Source: B8-G4 sp033720735 (lineage in GTDB: Bacteria > Bacteroidota > Bacteroidia > Chitinophagales > Saprospiraceae). From it: DNA of 41,521 nucleotides. A model generated the notes under the pieces. That model was not told the DNA's origin. It saw nothing but the letters and a program-made list of their open reading frames with translations, and searched no databases. Numbering within the stretch: position 1 is the stretch's first letter; every line of letters begins with the position of its first letter. Location: the NCBI GenBank assembly GCA_033720735.1, contig JAWWBX010000005.1:1-41521 (forward strand), in the 5' to 3' direction. Of the stretch, positions 25,296 through 32,752 are shown piece by piece. The position numbers were made by a program, and so were the translations under genes.

Positions 25296-26105
25296 TCAGG
25301 CATCCCGTTTCCTGATCAGCTGGTAGGTCAGGAAGATCCACAGCACCATCCAGAAGGTCGCCACACCGATCTCGCGCAGTGACACGAAGTCCTGGACTTC
25401 GCGGAAAATGTATTTGCCGAAAGGAATGTGAATGAGGTTGTTGATCGACTTGACCGGGAAATACCAGACTTCCAACTCGTAGTTGAACTCCATGATGGCG
25501 GTGATGATCGGCTCGATCGCCAGGGAATACAGGACAAACAGAACGATCGCGAATCCGGTGCGCCGGAGGAGCGTCGCGACAAACATCGCCAGGGCGAGGA
25601 AGCAAAATACCTCAAACATATAGGCGAGGACAAACTCCATGTTGAGCACGACGAAGTCGAGAGATTTGACCGGTGAGTACATGAGCCCAAGGGCCAGGCC
25701 CAGCAGGGTCAGCAGGGCACCTGCGATAAGGCTCAGCAGCACCATCAAACTCAATTTCGAGAAGAGGTATTCGCGATGCGACAGCCCGTCGATCATGTTT
25801 TGCCGGATCGTTTTGTTGGAGTACTCCAGGCAAATCGAAATGACGACCACAAAGGCCAGGATATACTTGAAGAGGAAGGTGATGTAGGCCAGGTTTTGCC
25901 AGATATCGACAAAGTCGAAGAGAGGCAGGCCATTCTCCAGATACTTGCCCAGGTCATTGGCGTTTTCCCTTACAAAGAAGTCCACCAATGCCTTCATGGA
26001 AAAGCCCACGGCGAAAAATGCCAGCACAAACAACCCCAGGATGATCCAGAACGGCCGGTAGCGCCTGAACTTCAGATATTCGAGTTTGGCTGACTTAGCG
26101 AGCAT
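25296..26105 (-). CDS. ABC-2 type transporter permease
   Basis: The 269-residue protein has a cytoplasmic start (LAKSAKLEYLKFRRYRPFW) and about six membrane segments: IILGLFVLAFFAVGF, ITFLFKYILAFVVVISI, LMVLLSLIAGALLTLLGLALG, the VLAYMFEVFCFLALAMF region, FAIVLFVLYSLAIEPIITAI and the C-terminal FWMVLWIFLTYQLI. The pattern fits DUF-type ABC-2 permeases of Bacteroidota. Its start overlaps the end of the upstream ATPase gene by 11 bases, so the two form one exporter. The substrate cannot be told from sequence. Confidence 0.8.
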   Translation of the reverse strand: MLAKSAKLEYLKFRRYRPFWIILGLFVLAFFAVGFSMKALVDFFVRENANDLGKYLENGLPLFDFVDIWQNLAYITFLFKYILAFVVVISICLEYSNKTIRQNMIDGLSHREYLFSKLSLMVLLSLIAGALLTLLGLALGLMYSPVKSLDFVVLNMEFVLAYMFEVFCFLALAMFVATLLRRTGFAIVLFVLYSLAIEPIITAIMEFNYELEVWYFPVKSINNLIHIPFGKYIFREVQDFVSLREIGVATFWMVLWIFLTYQLIRKRDA

Positions 26106-26994
26106 CTTCTCTCAGAATTTCCAGGAATGTTTCCTCCAGGTTGGAGCGCACGGTAGCGAGGTGTGAAAGGAGCAAGCCCCTTTCGAACATCGCCTTGTTA
26201 AGAATGCCTGTGGTCAGGTCGTCGCTCACCTCGATCACAAACACGCCATTCTGCTTTTCCAGCCGCAATACGCGGTTGTCGTTTTCCAGTTCCTGCAGCA
26301 GACGCTCGTGATCTTCAGCGTACACCTCGATACGCTGTTTTTGATTGAGCACATGATCGACGCTCCCCTGAAAGATCTTCTCGCCGGTGCGGAGTACCGC
26401 AAAGTCCGTGCAGACTTTTTGTACTTCATCAAGCAGGTGGCTTGCCAGAACGATCGTTTTGCCCATCCCGGCGATATCCAGGATGAGCTGTCGGATATCC
26501 GCAATGCCCTGCGGGTCGAGACCATTGGTGGGCTCGTCAAAGATGAGCACTTCCGGGTCGGACACCAGAGCTGTCGCGATCGCCAGCCGCTGTTTCATCC
26601 CGAGCGAGTAAGTCTTGAAGGCGTCATTGCGCCGGTCGTAGAGGCCGACCATCTGCAATAATCCGTCGAAATCGGGGTTGGCTACGTCCTTGATATGTGC
26701 CGAGATGCGCAGATTTTCGACCGCGCTCAGAAACGGGTAAAACACGGGGTGCTCCAGGATGGCTCCGATCCGTTTGCGCAGGTGATGACTGTCACCCTTC
26801 CCAAACCAGTTGTAAGAGCCTGATGTCGGCTTGACCACTCCCAGGATCATCCCCAGAGTCGTTGTCTTGCCACTGCCGTTAGGCCCCAGGATGCCAAATA
26901 CCTGGCCTGCCGAGATCTCCAGGTCGAGCTGTTGCACGGCCTTGATCTTGCCAAACGTTTTTGAGAGTTGTTCTGTCCTGAGTACCGCTTCCAT
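26095..26994 (-). CDS. ABC transporter ATP-binding protein (ABC-2/CcmA type)
   Basis: From the ATG at 26992-26994 the product has 299 residues. An ATG four codons upstream (27006) is also possible. Seen are Walker A GPNGSGKTTT, a Q-loop near AILEHPVFYPFLSAVENL, signature YSLGMKQRLAIATAL, Walker B VLIFDEPTNGLDP and H-loop LASHLLDE, followed by the DUF4162-like C-terminal part common in this class. The family includes GldA and sodium or antibiotic exporters. The partner permease overlaps its 3' end, and a DUF4252 gene lies just upstream. Confidence 0.9.
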   Translation of the reverse strand: MEAVLRTEQLSKTFGKIKAVQQLDLEISAGQVFGILGPNGSGKTTTLGMILGVVKPTSGSYNWFGKGDSHHLRKRIGAILEHPVFYPFLSAVENLRISAHIKDVANPDFDGLLQMVGLYDRRNDAFKTYSLGMKQRLAIATALVSDPEVLIFDEPTNGLDPQGIADIRQLILDIAGMGKTIVLASHLLDEVQKVCTDFAVLRTGEKIFQGSVDHVLNQKQRIEVYAEDHERLLQELENDNRVLRLEKQNGVFVIEVSDDLTTGILNKAMFERGLLLSHLATVRSNLEETFLEILREDAR

Positions 26995-27033
26995 GTGTGT
27001 GCGCATAGGGCCTTGCCCCGGTGATGCAGATGG

Positions 27034-27522
27034 CTACTTCTGGTCCATCACGATCTTCTGCAACTTGCTGAAGTCCATGTTTTCGAGCGCCTTAAGATAG
27101 CGAAGATCAAGGCTCCCGTCCATCTCCATCAAGCCGAAGTTGTCGGTATCGCGTACGGCCAGTACATAGTACGAGCGGCTCCCCGCGTCCTTCGACATCA
27201 TGTTGATCAGGGTGGCTTCGTATTTGGCGTCGATCAGCACTTCAAATCCCTCCCGAAACAAATCATCCAGCATGCTGCGGTAGCTCTCCTCGGTCACATC
27301 GGTGCTGCCTTCTGAGATATAGATGTTGATCTTGCGGATATCCTTGATCAGACGGTTAAAATCAGGATCCCCTTCCTGATTGATCATCCGCAGCGTACTC
27401 TGGTAGACATAGTATTCATCCAGGTTGGGGTGATTTTCGATAAATGTTTCTACAGCTTTGATTTGGGCCTGCCCGGCGGCGAAGGTGACGCAAAGCAGTG
27501 CCAGACTCATGATCCACTTCAT
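27034..27522 (-). CDS. DUF4252 domain secreted protein
   Basis: The 162-residue protein has a signal peptide (1-19, MKWIMSLALLCVTFAAGQA). The DUF4252 pattern follows: FIENHPNLDEYYVYQSTLRM, DFNRLIKDIRKINIYISEG, an acidic helix, and ATLINMMSKDAGSRSYYVLAV, ending LQKIVMDQK. DUF4252 proteins are small exported Bacteroidota proteins of unknown role. It lies 39 bases upstream of the ABC-2 ATPase on the same strand and could be co-transcribed with it. Confidence 0.75.
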   Translation of the reverse strand: MKWIMSLALLCVTFAAGQAQIKAVETFIENHPNLDEYYVYQSTLRMINQEGDPDFNRLIKDIRKINIYISEGSTDVTEESYRSMLDDLFREGFEVLIDAKYEATLINMMSKDAGSRSYYVLAVRDTDNFGLMEMDGSLDLRYLKALENMDFSKLQKIVMDQK

Positions 27523-27621
27523 ATTGCGTATGTTGAATGCGTGAATAAACGGTGAATGGCAGGAATGTCCAGATATACTCGATCATTCCCCTCCCTTCAT
27601 CTACAAATACGTTTGTTTCAG

Positions 27622-28617
27622 TTATCCCAGATCGATCTCGGTGTTGTCCCCAATGTTCAGGCTTTGCCGCAATCCGCGAATCGCGGCGTCCTGCCCCACG
27701 ATCGAGTGATGCAGCACCACTTCGCGGATCCGTGCATAGCTGCCGATGATCGAATCACGGATGATCGAGGAATCGATATTTGATCCATTGCCAATAGAGA
27801 CGTGCGGGCCAATGATTGAGTTACGGATGGTGCAGTCTTTTCCGATAGACACCGGCGGAATCACGATAGAATTATCAACCTGCGGCATCGCCGACACATC
27901 CGGCGGATTGCGTTTGAGCAGTGTGGCATTGGTCTCGAGCAGGATCTCCTTCTGACCACAATCGAACCAATTGTCGACTTCATGCGGCACAAACTGCGCC
28001 CCTTTCTCGATCATGCACATAATGCCATCTGTCAACTGGTACTCGCCATGGGTGCGACGCTCATCCCGAATGTTGCGATCAAGACAGTCCATCAGCATGG
28101 CCACTTCCCTGATCTTGTACAATCCCACCATGGCCAGATTCGACTTGGGGATCCTCGGTTTCTCGATCACCTTGCGCACCCAGCCGTTGTCGTCCAGTTC
28201 GACCACTCCAAACTGACGCGGATCGCTGACTTTCTTGATGCCCAGGCATGAATGCTCATTGCCGATCACCTGCAGCAAATCCACATCGAGGATGGTGTCA
28301 CCCAGCACGATCATCAAGGCGTCATCAGGGGTGAGCAGTTCTCGCGTGCTCCAGATCGCGTGTCCCAGTCCCATGCGGGTTTCCTGATGCACGTACTCCG
28401 CATGCACGTCAGGGTAGTGCTCATCGACATACGCCTTGATCTTCTGACCCAGGTAGCCGATCACGAAAATGAACTCCTCGACACCGGCCTCGCGCAATTG
28501 ATCGATGATGAACGCAATGATCGCCTTTCCGGCCACCGGGATCAGCGGTTTCGGCTGGGTAAAGGTGTGCGGACGCAGATTGGTCCCCACTCCGGCTACT
28601 GGAATGATGGCTTTCAT
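27622..28617 (-). CDS. Sugar-1-phosphate nucleotidyltransferase with left-handed beta-helix tail
   Basis: The 331-residue protein has an NTP-transferase domain at about 1-235 (MKAIIPVAGVGTNLRPHTFT, QPKPLIPVAGK, LGHAIWSTRE, VLGDTILDVD, WFDCGQKE). A C-terminal hexapeptide-repeat region (about 255-331: DNSIVIPPVSIGKDCTIRNS, IGPHVSIGNGSNIDSS) is typical of a beta-helix. It activates sugar phosphates as nucleotide sugars, like RmlA or GlmU-type enzymes; the sugar and base are not determined. The first loop reads GVGTNLRP, with Asn13 where most members have Arg or Lys. No sugar-pathway genes are next to it; the atp operon lies upstream. Confidence 0.85.
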   Translation of the reverse strand: MKAIIPVAGVGTNLRPHTFTQPKPLIPVAGKAIIAFIIDQLREAGVEEFIFVIGYLGQKIKAYVDEHYPDVHAEYVHQETRMGLGHAIWSTRELLTPDDALMIVLGDTILDVDLLQVIGNEHSCLGIKKVSDPRQFGVVELDDNGWVRKVIEKPRIPKSNLAMVGLYKIREVAMLMDCLDRNIRDERRTHGEYQLTDGIMCMIEKGAQFVPHEVDNWFDCGQKEILLETNATLLKRNPPDVSAMPQVDNSIVIPPVSIGKDCTIRNSIIGPHVSIGNGSNIDSSIIRDSIIGSYARIREVVLHHSIVGQDAAIRGLRQSLNIGDNTEIDLG

Positions 28618-28660
28618 CTAAGAGAATAAGTCAGCAAGATAAGAAACTCCCTTTCGGGGG

Positions 28661-28708
28661 GTGTTCACGTGTTCATGTGTTCATGTGTTCAAGTGTTCAG
28701 GTGCTCAG
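28661..28708. repeat. Octamer array GTGTTCAN x6
   Basis: Six consecutive 8-base units, GTGTTCAC, GTGTTCAT, GTGTTCAT, GTGTTCAA, GTGTTCAG and GTGCTCAG, fill 28661-28708. The eighth position varies through all four bases and only the last unit has another change. The array is in the 238-base gap between atpG and the nucleotidyltransferase. The same gap has a hairpin-capable CGCGAAT-ATCG-ATTCGCG at 28806-28823, 33 bases downstream of the atpG stop, without a T-run. Confidence 0.7.
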
Positions 28709-28855
28709 AACGGACGGGGGGGAGGGAGAGACGAGGGAAAGCTAAAGGAGAGATTGCAAAAGATGATCACAGATGTCGGAAAGATGGGAATGCTTGCCGG
28801 ACAGCCGCGAATATCGATTCGCGTGACCAGTAAAACTGCCGATTGCCAACTGCCC

Positions 28856-29743
28856 CTACCCCTCGAGCGCGGCAGCACCACCCACGATCTCGGAAAGCTC
28901 CTTGGTGATTGCTTCCTGGCGGGCTTTGTTGTACCCGATGCGCAGCTCACGGAGCAGTTCTTCAGCGTTTTCCGTCGCTTTGTCCATCGCGGTCATGCGC
29001 GCACCGTGCTCGGAAGCACTGGTGTCGAGCAGGAACTTGTGGAACTGGACTTCGAGGATACTCGGGATGAGCTCCTTCAACAGCTTTTCCTCGTCGGGTT
29101 CGAAGATGTAGTCGGCGCGACGGGAACGGATCTTTTTGCTCTCGATCGGTACCGGGAGATACGACACCATTTCGGCATACTGGGTCGCCGGGTTCTTGAA
29201 GCGGCCATAGGACACGTCGATGGCGTCATATTCGAGATCAATAAAGGCCTGCATCATGGCATCGGCGACTTTCGCAGCATTGTTGAACGACAGGTCGCTA
29301 AAGAGCTGGACATGATCCTTGATGATCGTGCAGTCCTTATAGCGCTTCCTGAAGAAGTCGTACCCGCGTTTGCCGATGCACAGGATCGAAAGGCCGCCGT
29401 TTTTGCGCACCTGTTCGTACCTGTCATCGATGCGCTTGACCGCTGCCTTGATGATATTGGAGTTGAAAGCGCCGCAAAGCCCGCGATCACTGGTGATGAC
29501 GACCACCAGCGCCTTTTCGGGACGGCGGCGACGTGAATACACATTGCTGATATCGGTATCCACGTTGGACAGAATGTGCTTGAGCATTTCCTCAAGCTTG
29601 TTGGCGTAAGGGCGCATCTGCACAATGGCGTCCTGTGCCCGCCGCAGTTTGGCAGCCGACACCATCTTCATCGCCTTGGTGATCTGTTGCGTCGAGCGCA
29701 CAGACTTCATGCGGTCCCTGACTTCCTTTAACTGTCCACTCAT
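28856..29743 (-). CDS. atpG: ATP synthase F1 subunit gamma
   Basis: The 295-residue central-stalk subunit shows the diagnostic ends: MSGQLKEVRDRMKSVRSTQQITKAMKMVSAAKL-like start (two coiled-coil helices that turn inside the F1 ring) and RIGYNKARQEAITKELSEIVGGAAAL at the C-terminus. The middle keeps VVITSDRGLCGAFNSNI. It starts 9 bases after atpA stops and is the last gene of the operon here. The beta and epsilon genes that follow gamma in many bacteria are absent; in Bacteroidota they are usually elsewhere. Confidence 0.96.
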   Translation of the reverse strand: MSGQLKEVRDRMKSVRSTQQITKAMKMVSAAKLRRAQDAIVQMRPYANKLEEMLKHILSNVDTDISNVYSRRRRPEKALVVVITSDRGLCGAFNSNIIKAAVKRIDDRYEQVRKNGGLSILCIGKRGYDFFRKRYKDCTIIKDHVQLFSDLSFNNAAKVADAMMQAFIDLEYDAIDVSYGRFKNPATQYAEMVSYLPVPIESKKIRSRRADYIFEPDEEKLLKELIPSILEVQFHKFLLDTSASEHGARMTAMDKATENAEELLRELRIGYNKARQEAITKELSEIVGGAAALEG

Positions 29744-29752
29744 GGTCCCTGA

Positions 29753-31354
29753 TTAAGCGTATTGCGCGGAAAGGTCTGCAGCCACCTGTTTGAGAACGTC
29801 GGTTGCCTCGTCTGTCAGTTTACCCGCGCGGAATGTCTCAAGCACATCTGCATGCTTTTGTTCAAGGGTTGTCAGGAACAACTCTTCAAACTCTTTCACC
29901 TTTTCGACTGGTACATTTTTCAACAGCCCCTGCGTTCCGAGGTAGATAATCGCCACCTGCTTTTCGACGGGCACTGGCGAATATTGCGCCTGTTTCAAGA
30001 CCTCGACGTTGCGCTCACCCTTGGCCAAAACGGCAGTCGTCGCTGCATCCAGGTCTGAGCCGAATTTGGAAAAGGCCTCTAACTCACGGAACTGAGCCTG
30101 ATCCAGCTTCAGGGTGCCGGCGACCTTCTTCATCGACTTGATCTGTGCCGAACCCCCTACGCGTGATACCGAGATACCGACGTTGATCGCCGGGCGGATC
30201 CCTGCGTTAAACAGGTTTGACTCCAGGAAGATCTGACCATCGGTAATCGAGATCACGTTGGTTGGGATATACGCCGATACGTCACCCGCCTGCGTCTCAA
30301 TGATCGGAAGGGCCGTGAGGGAGCCTCCACCCTTGACGAGGGGATTGCCCTGACTGTCCTTCGCATTCTTGAGTGACTCAGGGAGGTCGTTCATGTTACG
30401 TGCGATCTCATCGTTGTTGATGATCTTGGCGGCCCGCTCGAGCAGTCTCGAGTGCAGGTAAAAGACGTCTCCCGGATAGGCCTCACGACCCGGAGGGCGA
30501 CGGAGCAGCAAGGATACTTCACGATATGCTACTGCCTGTTTGGAAAGGTCATCATAAACGATCAAGGCCGGGCGACCGGTATCGCGGAAAAACTCCCCGA
30601 TGGCCGCTCCTGCAAACGGAGCGAAGAACTGCAATGGAGCCGGGTCAGAGGCAGAAGCAGAAACGATCACTGTATAAGACAGTGCGCCGGCCTCTTCCAG
30701 GGTCTTGGCGACCTTGGCCACGGTTGAGGCTTTCTGGCCCGAGGCAACATAGATGCAATAAACCGGTTCTCCCCTTTCGTAAAATTCTTTCTGATTGATG
30801 ATCGTATCGATGGCGATAGCGGTCTTCCCGGTCTGACGGTCACCGATGATCAGCTCCCGCTGGCCACGGCCGATCGGGATCATCGAGTCAATGGCCTTGA
30901 TCCCGGTTTGCAGTGGTTCGTTGACTGGCTGACGGAAGATCACACCTGGCGCCTTGCGCTCGATGGGCATCTCATACTTGGTCCCTTCGATCGGTCCTTT
31001 GCCATCAATGGGCTGTCCCAGCGGGTTCACGACGCGGCCAACATATCCTTCACCCACTTCGATCGAGGCGATCTTGCCGGTACGGCGCACCGTTGAACCT
31101 TCCTTGATCCCATCGCCCGGGCCCATCAATACGACACCCACGTTGTCTTCTTCCAGGTTCAGAACGATCGCCTGCACGCCGGTCTCAAACTCAACCAGCT
31201 CACCGGCCTGCGCCTTCGTCAGGCCGTAAAGACGTGCGATCCCGTCCCCCACCTGGAGCACGGTACCTACTTCCTCCAGTTCTGCTTCCGTCTTGAATCC
31301 GGAGAGTTGTTCTTTCAGGATCGCTGATATTTCGTCAGGTTTAACTTGAATCAT
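29753..31354 (-). CDS. atpA: ATP synthase F1 subunit alpha
   Basis: The 533-residue subunit has the beta-barrel start, Walker A GDRQTGKT at 171-178, a regulatory-nucleotide region YVASGQKASTVAKV, DDLSKQAVAYREVSLLLRRPPGREA and the C-terminal helical domain. Alpha carries the non-catalytic nucleotide sites in the alpha3-beta3 head. It lies 24 bases after atpH and 9 bases before atpG in the same operon. Confidence 0.97.
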   Translation of the reverse strand: MIQVKPDEISAILKEQLSGFKTEAELEEVGTVLQVGDGIARLYGLTKAQAGELVEFETGVQAIVLNLEEDNVGVVLMGPGDGIKEGSTVRRTGKIASIEVGEGYVGRVVNPLGQPIDGKGPIEGTKYEMPIERKAPGVIFRQPVNEPLQTGIKAIDSMIPIGRGQRELIIGDRQTGKTAIAIDTIINQKEFYERGEPVYCIYVASGQKASTVAKVAKTLEEAGALSYTVIVSASASDPAPLQFFAPFAGAAIGEFFRDTGRPALIVYDDLSKQAVAYREVSLLLRRPPGREAYPGDVFYLHSRLLERAAKIINNDEIARNMNDLPESLKNAKDSQGNPLVKGGGSLTALPIIETQAGDVSAYIPTNVISITDGQIFLESNLFNAGIRPAINVGISVSRVGGSAQIKSMKKVAGTLKLDQAQFRELEAFSKFGSDLDAATTAVLAKGERNVEVLKQAQYSPVPVEKQVAIIYLGTQGLLKNVPVEKVKEFEELFLTTLEQKHADVLETFRAGKLTDEATDVLKQVAADLSAQYA

Positions 31355-31378
31355 TGACTTGAGATTTGTCCTTGTTGT

Positions 31379-31939
31379 TTAATTGGCGTGTTCGGGATTG
31401 CCATTGGCAAATTCCTTGCGCAACTCTTCGAGTTGACGCGCGACGCTGGCATCATAGAGTTTGTCCTGAAATTCCAGGATCAGTCCTCCCATGATGGCCG
31501 GATCCACATGTGTTTCCAGTTCGATGTTGGGATAGGTCACGCCGCTGGCGCGGATCCTGTCCTTGATCTCCTCGACCTGCTCCCCGGTCAGGGGTACAGC
31601 CGTAATGACGCGTACGGCAGAGATCTCACGGATCTCGCGGTACTGCTCGACAAACGATTCGGCGATTTCCACCAGCATCGGCTCACGCCCCTTGCGCAGG
31701 ATAATGTCCAGAAATGACATGGTCAGGACATCAAACTTGTCGCGAAAGAGGCGGTTGAGGATCTGGCCTTTCTTGTGAGCGTTGACGATCGGGCTGCGCA
31801 AGAGCAACCGGAGGTCGCGCACCTGGCTGGCTTCCAGAAAATACTGGATATCCTCCATGACGCGTTCGAGCTTGTTCTCGTCGACAGCGAGGTCGATGAG
31901 CGACTTGGCGTAGCGTGATGCGATGCGGAATGCGGACAT
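31379..31939 (-). CDS. atpH: ATP synthase F1 subunit delta
   Basis: The 186-residue subunit matches the OSCP/delta family: start MSAFRIASRYAKSLIDLAVDE, FLEASQVRDLRLLLRSPIV, and the C-terminal GGLILEFQDKLYDASVARQL. It clamps the b-subunit peripheral stalk to the alpha N-termini. It lies 7 bases after atpF and 24 bases before atpA. Confidence 0.94.
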   Translation of the reverse strand: MSAFRIASRYAKSLIDLAVDENKLERVMEDIQYFLEASQVRDLRLLLRSPIVNAHKKGQILNRLFRDKFDVLTMSFLDIILRKGREPMLVEIAESFVEQYREIREISAVRVITAVPLTGEQVEEIKDRIRASGVTYPNIELETHVDPAIMGGLILEFQDKLYDASVARQLEELRKEFANGNPEHAN

Positions 31940-31946
31940 ACCGAAA

Positions 31947-32459
31947 TTAATTCAACTCGATTTCCTTCACCAGTTTATCGACAAATTCCTGTTGCGCTGC
32001 ATCTCCCTGCAATTCGCGCCGCAGTACCTTGCCGGCAATGTCGAGCGCCATGTTGCCCACCTGGTTCTTGACCTCGATCAATGCCTGCTGCTTCTGGTTC
32101 TCGATCTCGGTCTTGGCGCTGGTCACGATCTTCTGCGCCTCATCCTTGGCTTTTTCCTTGGCTTCGCTGACCAGGCGATTGCTGGCATCTTTGGCGTCAC
32201 GCAGGATGCGGGCGCGCTCTTCACGCGCCTGAGCAAGCAGCTTCTCATTCTCCGCTTGCAGATTGGACATCTCCTCACGGGCACGTTTTGCCTCGTCGAG
32301 CGAGTTCTGAATGTCCGTTTCGCGCTTGCGCAGTGCTTCAGCGATCGGGCGGAAGGCAAACCTTCCGACGATCAACCAAAACAAGCCGAAGATCACGGTC
32401 GTCCAGAGGATGAGACCGATATCCGGTTTGATCGGGCTGAAATCTAACAGATAAAACAT
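31947..32459 (-). CDS. atpF: ATP synthase F0 subunit b
   Basis: The 170-residue subunit has a single N-terminal membrane helix (about 12-30, GLILWTTVIFGLFWLIVGRF) after a short polar start, then a long charged coiled coil with RKRETDIQNSLDEAKRARE and repeated KEKA/AK heptads. It forms the peripheral stalk. Only one b-type gene is present. It follows atpE after 54 bases that hold a strong stem-loop, and leads into atpH by 7 bases. Confidence 0.95.
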   Translation of the reverse strand: MFYLLDFSPIKPDIGLILWTTVIFGLFWLIVGRFAFRPIAEALRKRETDIQNSLDEAKRAREEMSNLQAENEKLLAQAREERARILRDAKDASNRLVSEAKEKAKDEAQKIVTSAKTEIENQKQQALIEVKNQVGNMALDIAGKVLRRELQGDAAQQEFVDKLVKEIELN

Positions 32460-32481
32460 GCGTACAGCTGTTTACCCACCG

Positions 32482-32503
32482 GGCCGGCGCACAGGCGCAG
32501 GCC
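32482..32503 (-). other. Stem-loop between atpE and atpF
   Basis: Arms GGCCGGCGC (32482-32490) and GCGCAGGCC (32495-32503) pair over 9 positions with one mismatch and a 4-base loop (ACAG). It sits 10 bases after the atpE stop and 22 bases before the atpF start. There is no T-run, so it looks more like an intercistronic mRNA structure than a terminator. Confidence 0.55.
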
Positions 32504-32513
32504 GCGGGACGGA

Positions 32514-32717
32514 TTAGGAAATGTATGCAAGGATGATTGCGATGAGGCCGATACCCTCAACAAGCGCCGCCATGATCAGCATGTTGGCACGAATGTCGCC
32601 AATGGCCTCCGGCTGACGTGCGATCGCTTCCATTGCCTTACCACCGATGTAACCTACACCGATACCTGCGCCGATAACCGCAAGTCCGAATGCCAATGTT
32701 GTGATACTACCACCCAT
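32514..32717 (-). CDS. atpE: ATP synthase F0 subunit c
   Basis: The 67-residue proteolipid is two helices: the first with the glycine-rich GAGIGVGYIGGKA, the polar loop ARQPEA, and the second with the ion-carrying Glu54 in ALVEGIGL. No Gln in helix 1 and no Ser/Thr next to Glu54 are seen, so the sodium-site signature is missing and proton coupling is likely. At 67 residues it is at the short end for the family. The leader of about 35 bases is A/T-rich, with no strong Shine-Dalgarno. Confidence 0.95.
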   Translation of the reverse strand: MGGSITTLAFGLAVIGAGIGVGYIGGKAMEAIARQPEAIGDIRANMLIMAALVEGIGLIAIILAYIS

Positions 32718-32752
32718 AATTCGTTCAGTTTGTTTCTTTAAAAAGTTTAGTT

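Noticed and set aside
28661..29536. A 291-codon plus-strand frame from the octamer array into atpG, with AAAGGAG before an inner ATG at 28763
   Set aside because: Most of it is antisense to atpG; the part outside atpG is repeat and short. No homology is visible, so I do not call it a gene.
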